18,992 nt of DNA from an uncultured Gemmatimonadota bacterium (GTDB taxonomy: Bacteria; Gemmatimonadota; Gemmatimonadetes; Gemmatimonadales; Gemmatimonadaceae), in assembly GCA_903894655.1 (NCBI GenBank), contig CAITQY010000753.1, positions 1 to 18,992 of the forward strand. Reading direction: 5' to 3'. Each line of letters opens with the position of its first letter. The first letter of the stretch is position 1. A program made the position numbers and the translations under genes. Below, in pieces: positions 14,140 through 18,992 of the stretch. The notes under the pieces were generated by a model that worked only from the letters and a program-made list of their open reading frames with translations, made no database searches and had not been told where the DNA came from.

Positions 14140-15494
14140 GTGGCGGCTCCGGCAAGCGAATTCGCGAACGGCGAATTCGCGAACGGCGAATCCGCGAACG
14201 GCGAATCCGCGAACGGGTCTTCCACGGTCAGATTGCCGTCGTACATGGAGCGTTTGTTCGTGATGTAGTACTCGAACTCTTCACGGTAGTGATCGAGGAT
14301 CGCCGAACAGGCGTAGCCCGCCGAGTCACCGAGGCTGCAGATGGTGGTACCGTCGTTGGCTTCTCCGATCTTGTACAGCTGATCGATGTCCTCCGGACGT
14401 CCGCCGCCTGCTACGATGCGGTTCAGAATGCGCTCCATCCACCCCATGCCCTGACGGCACGGCGTGCACTGTCCGCACGACTCATGGTGGTAGAAGCGCT
14501 GAATGACCGCTGCCAGGCGCACCATGCAGGTGCCCTCGGCAATCGCAATCATGCCGCCCGAGCCCACCTGCGAACCAGCCGCTACCGCCGAGTTGTGGTC
14601 GAGGGTGACGCCGGCGATCTCACTCGCGCTGAGCAGCTTGGTGGACACGCCGCCCGGAATGATGCACTTGAGTGCCTTCCCGTTCTGCATGCCGCCGCAA
14701 TCCTCGTAGAGGAACTTCTCCCACGAGTAGCCATACTCGACTTCGTAGACGCCCGGTTTTGCGATGTGGCCAGAGATCGAAATCATCTGCGTGCCCGGAC
14801 TCTTGGGCGTACCGGTTTTCTTGAACTCCGCGGCGCCAAGGCGAAGAATCACCGGCACGTTGGCCAGCGTCTCCACGTTGTTCACCACGGTGGGCTTCTG
14901 GTACAGCCCCTTCACGGTGAGGCGCGGCGGCCGGTTGCGCGGCCACCCCTTCTTGCCCTCGAGTGAGGCCAGCATGGCCGATGCCTCGCCGCACACATAC
15001 GACCCGGCCCCGCGATACAGCACGACATCGAGCGAGTACCCCGTACCCAGGATGTTCTCGCCCAGCAGTCCCGCGGCGTACGCCTCTTCGATGGCGTCGG
15101 CCATCCGACGATGCGCCAGATCGAACTCGCCACGGATATAGATGAACGCGTGCCGCCCCTGCAGCGCATAGGAGCCGATGATCAGCCCCTCGAGCGACAT
15201 GTGCGGCACATACTCCATGAGCCAGCGGTCCTTGAAGGTGCCCGGTTCGCCTTCGTCAGCATTCATGCAGACGTAGTGCGGTTCACCGTCGTCTAACTTG
15301 ACCACGCCCCACTTCCGGCCGGCGGGGAAGGCGGCGCCCCCGTGCCCGAGCAGGCCGGAGGCCGCGACTTCCTTCGTCACGTCGGTAGGCGTCATGGTCA
15401 GCGCCTTCTCCAGCGCCTGATAGCCGAAGCGCGTGCGATACTCCGCCAGCGTGTGCGACGTATCAGTGACCGGGAAGTTCATGAAGAATTTCAC
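14136..15494 (-). CDS. nuoF: NADH-quinone oxidoreductase subunit F (NADH- and FMN-binding)
   Basis: A 452-residue flavoprotein that takes hydride from NADH onto FMN and carries cluster N3. Visible motifs are GLLGHGGAAFPAGRKW (residues 47-62) of the FMN site, NADEGEPGTFKDR (78-90), GAGSYVCGEASAMLASLEGKKG (163-183), and the N3 ligands Cys340, 343, 346 and Cys386 (ESCGQCTPC ... TTICSLGD). The usual Arg of GRGGAGF is His51 here. The C-terminus ends in four copies of PFA(D/N)S (residues 427-446), encoded by a 15-bp tandem repeat, which the family does not normally have. Start: the GTG at 15494 overlaps the nuoE stop as GTGA, and AAGGAG (15500-15505) lies 5 nt upstream, so the start is well supported. 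Confidence 0.97.
   Translation of the reverse strand: MKFFMNFPVTDTSHTLAEYRTRFGYQALEKALTMTPTDVTKEVAASGLLGHGGAAFPAGRKWGVVKLDDGEPHYVCMNADEGEPGTFKDRWLMEYVPHMSLEGLIIGSYALQGRHAFIYIRGEFDLAHRRMADAIEEAYAAGLLGENILGTGYSLDVVLYRGAGSYVCGEASAMLASLEGKKGWPRNRPPRLTVKGLYQKPTVVNNVETLANVPVILRLGAAEFKKTGTPKSPGTQMISISGHIAKPGVYEVEYGYSWEKFLYEDCGGMQNGKALKCIIPGGVSTKLLSASEIAGVTLDHNSAVAAGSQVGSGGMIAIAEGTCMVRLAAVIQRFYHHESCGQCTPCRQGMGWMERILNRIVAGGGRPEDIDQLYKIGEANDGTTICSLGDSAGYACSAILDHYREEFEYYITNKRSMYDGNLTVEDPFADSPFADSPFANSPFANSLAGAAT
14156..14215. repeat. Four tandem 15-bp repeats at the 3' end of nuoF
   Basis: Four adjacent 15-bp units read GCGAATTCGCGAACG twice (14156-14170, 14171-14185) and GCGAATCCGCGAACG twice (14186-14200, 14201-14215) on the plus strand. 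They differ only at the T/C in the sixth to seventh positions. On the coding strand each unit adds one PFA(D/N)S pentapeptide in frame. The units contain the palindromes GCGAATTCGC and TTCGCGAA. The exact tandem copying suggests recent slippage or unequal exchange. Confidence 0.95.
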
Positions 15495-15976
15495 GACGTC
15501 TCCTTCAACTCAGTGAGCAGCGCGTCCACCGACGCCGGCGTCAGGTTCTCAAAGAAGGCGTCGCCGACCATCATCATCGGCGCCGTTCCGCACGAGGCCA
15601 GGCACTCCACCGTGGTCAGTGTGAACTGTCCGTCGGCGGTGGTTTCGCCGGGCTTGATGCCAAGGCGCCCGCAGAGATGCTTCACGAGTCCCTCGGCGCC
15701 ACGCAGCGAGCAGCTCACGTTGTGGCACACCTGGAGATGGTGCTTCCCCAGCGGAACGCGGGTGAACTGCGTGTAGAAGGCCACGACTTCATCGATCTGC
15801 GTGCGCGGCACGCCGAGATACGCGGTGAGGTCGGCGATGTCTTCGTCGGCGATGTAGCCGCGCTCTTCCTGAATGCGACGGAGCGCGGGAATCGAGAGCG
15901 AACCGTCGAAGCCGGCCGGATACCGGCGCTTCCACACTTCGAACTCGGGGATCAGGCGTTGTACCAAACCGGTCAT
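15491..15976 (-). CDS. nuoE: NADH-quinone oxidoreductase subunit E ([2Fe-2S] cluster N1a)
   Basis: A 161-residue thioredoxin-fold ferredoxin (24-kDa subunit homologue) that binds NuoF and holds cluster N1a. The ligands are Cys84, Cys89, Cys125 and Cys129, in CHNVSC and CLASC. The N-terminal helical part, with ALRRIQEERGYI and FYTQF, is typical. Length matches E. coli NuoE (166). Start: the ATG at 15976 overlaps the nuoD stop as ATGA, with GGGGAG 8 nt upstream. A GTG at 15985 would add three residues but lies directly against that Shine-Dalgarno. Confidence 0.96.
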   Translation of the reverse strand: MTGLVQRLIPEFEVWKRRYPAGFDGSLSIPALRRIQEERGYIADEDIADLTAYLGVPRTQIDEVVAFYTQFTRVPLGKHHLQVCHNVSCSLRGAEGLVKHLCGRLGIKPGETTADGQFTLTTVECLASCGTAPMMMVGDAFFENLTPASVDALLTELKETS

Positions 15977-17190
15977 CGATCGCACTCCCCACCGATCATG
16001 TTCACGGAGCCGAACGTCGTGACGATGTCGGCGAGCTGATGGCCATCGAGCATGCGGTGTACCCCGCCCATGTGGACGAAGCTGGGCGACCGCACGTGCA
16101 CCTTGTGCGGCGTGCCGCCCCCGGTGCTCACGAGGAAGAACCCGAGTTCGCCGTTGGGCGCTTCGTGCGCCACATAGATCTCGCCGGCTGGCACGGACGG
16201 GCCTTCCATCACGAGCTTGAAATGATTGATCAGCGATTCGATCTCGTTATACACAAGCGTCTTCTCGGGGAACACGCAGCGGCGATCGTCCACGTTGATC
16301 GGACCCTCAGGCATCATGTCCATGAGCTGACGGATCATGTACACCGACTCGTCCATCTCACGCATGCGCACGTAGTACCGATCGTAGTTGTCACCATTGA
16401 TCCCCACGGGCACGTCGAAATCGAGCTCGGCGTACGCCAGATACGGCGTGTCCTTGCGCAGGTCACGGGGCACGCCGGTGGAGCGCAGGATCACACCGGT
16501 GAAGCCCCAGTGCAGCGCATCGGTGGTGCTGATGGTGCCCACGTTGCGCAGGCGATCGATGAAGATGCGGTTGCGATCGACCAGGCCGTGCACGCGCGCG
16601 ATGTACGTTTCGTACTCGGCCAGGATCTCGTGCAGGCGGGCGAACCAGCCGTCTGGCACGTCGTTGGCGAGTCCGCCAATGCGGCCGTACGAGTACGTCA
16701 CGCGCGCGCCGGTGAGCGCGGCGAGATGCTCGTACATGTAGTCGCGCACCGTGACCAGATACAGGAACGCCGTCAGCGCGCCGAGCTCCATGAGGCTCGC
16801 CGCGATGCACGTGAGGTGGTCGGTGATGCGTGAGTACTCGGCGAGCAGCGTGCGAAGATACTTTGTGCGCGGCGTGATCTCGATGCCCATCATCTGCTCC
16901 ACGGCATCGCAATACGCGAAGTCGTTGATCAGCGCCGAGCAGTAGTTCAAGCGATCGACGTACGGGATCAGGTTGTGCCAGGTGTGATCCTCGCACTCCT
17001 TCTCGAAGCCACGATGCAGATAGCCGCAGTGGACGTCGGTGCGCAGCACCTTCTCGCCATCGAGCTCGGCGATGATCTGGACCGTGCCGTGCGTGGCGGG
17101 GTGCGACGGGCCGATGCTGACGATGACGGTGTCGTCGCGCTCGTGCGTGGTGAAGGCGGCGCGGACCGGGTTCGGGATGCTAGCGGACAA
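15973..17190 (-). CDS. nuoD: NADH-quinone oxidoreductase subunit D (49-kDa, quinone site)
   Basis: A 405-residue subunit, related to [NiFe]-hydrogenase large subunits, that forms the quinone pocket with NuoB. The GPSHPATHG loop with the quinone-interacting His is present, as are LHRGFEK and PYVDRLNY with the quinone-contact Tyr. The C-terminal GELGFFLVSTGGGTPHKVHVRSPSF is characteristic. The hydrogenase nickel-ligand cysteines are absent, as expected for complex I. Start: the TTG at 17190 has CAGGG 5 nt upstream, overlaps nuoC by 11 nt and gives a normal length; no ATG or GTG sits between it and the conserved region. The frame upstream of it is a nuoC shadow. The start is the least certain part. 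Confidence 0.95.
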   Translation of the reverse strand: MSASIPNPVRAAFTTHERDDTVIVSIGPSHPATHGTVQIIAELDGEKVLRTDVHCGYLHRGFEKECEDHTWHNLIPYVDRLNYCSALINDFAYCDAVEQMMGIEITPRTKYLRTLLAEYSRITDHLTCIAASLMELGALTAFLYLVTVRDYMYEHLAALTGARVTYSYGRIGGLANDVPDGWFARLHEILAEYETYIARVHGLVDRNRIFIDRLRNVGTISTTDALHWGFTGVILRSTGVPRDLRKDTPYLAYAELDFDVPVGINGDNYDRYYVRMREMDESVYMIRQLMDMMPEGPINVDDRRCVFPEKTLVYNEIESLINHFKLVMEGPSVPAGEIYVAHEAPNGELGFFLVSTGGGTPHKVHVRSPSFVHMGGVHRMLDGHQLADIVTTFGSVNMIGGECDR

Positions 17191-17680
17191 GGGTACCCTG
17201 CGGCGGACGGTAGGGGACCAACGGCTGCTCCAGCTGCTTGGGATAGTCCTTGCGCAGCGGATGTCCCGAAAAGCCTTCGTACAGCAGAATGGGGCGCAGA
17301 TCGTCGTTGCCGCGGAACACGATGCCATACATGTCGTGGCACTCGCGCTCCATGTAGCCGGCCGATCCGAATAGCGACTTCAGCGTATCGACCGTGGGAT
17401 CGTCGGCACTGACGCGCGATTTCAGGCGCACGCGCACCTTGTGCGTGGTCGAGTAGAAATGGTGCACGACTTCAAATCGCAGTGCGTCATCGGGCCAATC
17501 GATGGCGGTGACATCGAGGAACAGGTCGAAGGCGAACTCCGACGTGAGGCGCGTGGCCACCGCCAGCAGTTCGGCCGGTTCGAGTTGCAGCACCAACACC
17601 CCATGCTGCACGCCGAGCGAAGTCACACCGGTGCGCGGCGCGAGCTGCTGCGCCACGAGATCGAGAATCGGCGTGGTCAC
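17180..17680 (-). CDS. nuoC: NADH-quinone oxidoreductase subunit C (30-kDa)
   Basis: A 166-residue peripheral subunit with no cofactor that packs on NuoD and NuoI. The signature ERECHDMYGIVFRGNDDLRPIL followed by GFSGHPLRKDYP near the C-terminus identifies the 30-kDa family. The middle strand region (FDLFLDVTAIDW, FEVVHHFYSTTHKVRVRLK) also fits. Start: the GTG at 17680 lies 2 nt after the nuoB stop and agrees with family length. The open frame extends upstream into the shadow of nuoB. The Shine-Dalgarno is weak, so reinitiation after nuoB is plausible. nuoC and nuoD are separate genes here, not fused as in E. coli. Confidence 0.94.
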   Translation of the reverse strand: MTTPILDLVAQQLAPRTGVTSLGVQHGVLVLQLEPAELLAVATRLTSEFAFDLFLDVTAIDWPDDALRFEVVHHFYSTTHKVRVRLKSRVSADDPTVDTLKSLFGSAGYMERECHDMYGIVFRGNDDLRPILLYEGFSGHPLRKDYPKQLEQPLVPYRPPQGTLVR

Positions 17681-17682
17681 GG

Positions 17683-18234
17683 TCAGAACGACTCGTTCAC
17701 GATGAGATGCTTCCCGTTGGCGATCTTTTCCTGCAGTTGCATGATGCCGTCGATCACCATCTCGGGGCGCGGCGGACATCCCGGCACGTACACGTCCACC
17801 GGAATGATGCGATCGATACCGGGTAGCGACGCGTAGTTCTGATAGAACCCACCCGAGGTCGCGCACACGCCGAAGGCCATCACCCACTTCGGTTCGCACA
17901 TCTGCTCGTACACCTTGAGCAGGATCGGCGCCTGCTTCTGCGTGACCGTGCCGACCACCATAAGCAGGTCGGCCTGGCGCGGCGAGAAGCGAGGAAGGGC
18001 GGCACCGAATCGGTCGGTGTCGTAGGCCGAGGCGCTGACGGCCATGAACTCCATGGCGCAGCAGGCGGTCACGAACGGATACGGAAAGAGCGAGAACTTG
18101 CGCGCCCAGCCGACGAGTTCGTCCTTGCGCGTGGTGAGGTACTCGAACGACGCGGACTTAGTGTGCGTGGGCGTCTGCGCTGATGCGGCCGGGGCGCCGA
18201 GGGCGTCCACGATGGGAAGCGGTTTGCCGTACAT
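17683..18234 (-). CDS. nuoB: NADH-quinone oxidoreductase subunit B (cluster N2)
   Basis: A 183-residue subunit (PSST homologue) carrying the terminal [4Fe-4S] cluster N2, which reduces quinone. The ligands are the vicinal Cys58-Cys59 of TACCAMEFMA, Cys124 of GVCATSGG and Cys153 of VPGCPPRP. They are spaced exactly as in E. coli NuoB and shifted by five residues. VGTVTQKQAP and EPKWVMAFG are conserved. Start: the ATG at 18234 is 2 nt beyond the nuoA stop, with GGAG 5 nt upstream inside nuoA's last codons. A 25-residue variable N-terminal stretch rich in Ala, Pro and Thr precedes the core. Confidence 0.97.
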   Translation of the reverse strand: MYGKPLPIVDALGAPAASAQTPTHTKSASFEYLTTRKDELVGWARKFSLFPYPFVTACCAMEFMAVSASAYDTDRFGAALPRFSPRQADLLMVVGTVTQKQAPILLKVYEQMCEPKWVMAFGVCATSGGFYQNYASLPGIDRIIPVDVYVPGCPPRPEMVIDGIMQLQEKIANGKHLIVNESF

Positions 18235-18236
18235 GA

Positions 18237-18602
18237 TTACTCCGTCACCGCTTCTAGAATGCGCGCCTTGTAGACGTACAACAGGCTGATGACTAGCAGA
18301 AAGATGAACAGCGCCAGCGTGAACATCAGAAACCCCGAGAGCGGCCGGGCGCCCAGCGCCCAGATGAACAGGAACATTGTCTCGAGGTCGAACAGGATGA
18401 AAATGACCGCCACCGCGTAGTACTTGATGGGCACGGCCTTCACATTCACGATATCCACGGGCGTCGCACCGCATTCGAAGGGCTCGAATTTGGTGCTCGT
18501 CATCGCCGGCTTGGGACCGAGCCACGCGTTCAGCGTGAGCACGAGGCCCAGAAATCCGATGATCGCCAGCAGATAGAGGAGGAAGGTGACGTAGGGGCTC
18601 AT
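18237..18602 (-). CDS. nuoA: NADH-quinone oxidoreductase subunit A
   Basis: A 121-residue membrane subunit (ND3 homologue) of three helices at the quinone-chamber end of the membrane arm. The conserved loop KFEPFECGATP after helix 1 contains the regulatory-loop Cys position. Helix 2 has YYAVAVIFILFDLETMFLF with the functional Asp and Glu. Start: the ATG at 18602 is preceded directly by an in-frame GTG at 18605 that could equally be used; neither has a strong Shine-Dalgarno. It is the first gene of the operon. The 67-bp gap upstream (18603-18669) shows no convincing promoter boxes, so the operon promoter may lie there unrecognised or within the upstream receiver gene. Confidence 0.95.
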   Translation of the reverse strand: MSPYVTFLLYLLAIIGFLGLVLTLNAWLGPKPAMTSTKFEPFECGATPVDIVNVKAVPIKYYAVAVIFILFDLETMFLFIWALGARPLSGFLMFTLALFIFLLVISLLYVYKARILEAVTE

Positions 18603-18669
18603 CACCGTGAAGCTAGCGCCGGAACACGCCTTGCGCCTAGTGTGCCCATCGAGAGCCCGGGCGAACCGC

Positions 18670-18992
18670 CTACGCCGCGCTCAGCACCGCCGCACCCACG
18701 GTCGTGAACAGTGCATCCGCGGTGAACGGCTTGGCCAGAAAGTGCGAGGCGCCCGCGCCCAGCGCTTTCTGGCGTTGCTCCGACGTGGCCAGTCCACTCA
18801 CGGCCACGATACGCATCGCCGGATCGATCGCCCGCATCGCCCGCATCGCCTCGATCCCGTCCATGACCGGCATCATCAGGTCGGTAATAACCAGCTGGAT
18901 CTCGCCTCGGCGCGCGGTGAATTGCGCCACCCCCTCCGCTCCATTGCTGGCCGCGAGCACGCGGTAGCCGGCTCGCTCGAGCGTCACCGTGA
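18670..18992 (-). CDS. Response-regulator receiver domain, C-terminal part (partial at right window edge)
   Basis: The frame is open to the window edge and covers a CheY-like receiver domain without its first ~25 residues, including the acidic pair that binds Mg2+. Seen are the phosphoacceptor Asp in VITDLMMPVMDG, the switch Ser in IVAVSGLA, and the Lys in FLAKPF. The protein ends shortly after the domain, so it is either a single-domain regulator or, quite commonly for this ending, the C-terminal receiver of a hybrid sensor kinase. An in-frame GTG at 18987 is inside the domain and is not a credible start. The gene runs in the same direction as nuoA, 67 bp upstream. No functional link to complex I is shown. 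Confidence 0.85.
   Translation of the reverse strand, partial: TVTLERAGYRVLAASNGAEGVAQFTARRGEIQLVITDLMMPVMDGIEAMRAMRAIDPAMRIVAVSGLATSEQRQKALGAGASHFLAKPFTADALFTTVGAAVLSAA

Noticed and set aside
14156..14215. CRISPR or iteron-like array
   Set aside because: Units are directly contiguous without spacers and lie inside the nuoF reading frame, so a coding minisatellite explains them.
17191..17328. Longer NuoD beginning with an ATG at 17328
   Set aside because: The added residues are Ser/Cys/Arg-rich shadow of nuoC with no NuoD similarity. The TTG at 17190 gives the usual length.
1..18992. tRNA, rRNA, insertion sequence, prophage or defence genes
   Set aside because: I saw no tRNA-like cloverleaf, rRNA sequence, transposase, integrase, terminal repeats with target duplications, or defence-protein motifs in any frame.

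Overview
The window is GC-rich bacterial DNA, roughly two-thirds G+C by eye. It has tightly packed genes, many GTG starts and long antisense shadow ORFs. Gene content suggests an aerobic Gram-negative-type bacterium, most plausibly a Gemmatimonadota member. The pointers are a large DUF5916 outer-membrane protein with a family-9-like carbohydrate-binding domain, a Tat-exported flavin hydroxy-acid oxidase, a Met/Gly-rich multicopper oxidase, and a complete 14-gene complex I operon with a short NuoG. The phylum is an inference from protein style and not a database result.

Left third (1-5004): the 3' end of a multicopper oxidase gene (+) converges on a Tat-exported FMN-dependent alpha-hydroxy-acid oxidase gene (-, 655-1932). 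Three tandem 13-bp repeats that also form an inverted repeat lie between them. From a short divergent gap, a secreted DUF5916/CBM9-like beta-barrel protein gene (2017-4362) and then a YdjA-type nitroreductase gene (4444-5004) run on the + strand.

Gap 5005-5205: this noncoding stretch holds an imperfect inverted repeat with CCGCGGAT ends. It is followed by a strong 13-bp-stem hairpin terminator shared by the nitroreductase gene and the converging nuo operon.

Right two-thirds (5206-18602, - strand): nuoA-B-C-D-E-F-G-H-I-J-K-L-M-N is complete and in canonical order, transcribed right to left. Almost every junction overlaps (ATGA, GTGA or 8-11 nt) or is separated by 2-5 nt, so translational coupling is likely throughout. 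The products form proton-pumping NADH:quinone oxidoreductase: the NADH module (E, F, G), the quinone-reducing connecting module (B, C, D, I) and the membrane module (A, H, J, K, L, M, N). Cluster ligands and key membrane Glu/Lys residues are present. Upstream in the same direction is the C-terminal part of a receiver domain, cut by the window edge.

Most of the window is conventional. The best second-look items are a probable non-canonical ATC start for nuoJ, a fourfold in-frame 15-bp repeat at the 3' end of nuoF, a CxxCH heme-c-like motif inside the Tat-exported flavoenzyme, and a short NuoG with a widened N7-cluster spacing. I did not find an evident new defence, mobile or CRISPR system.
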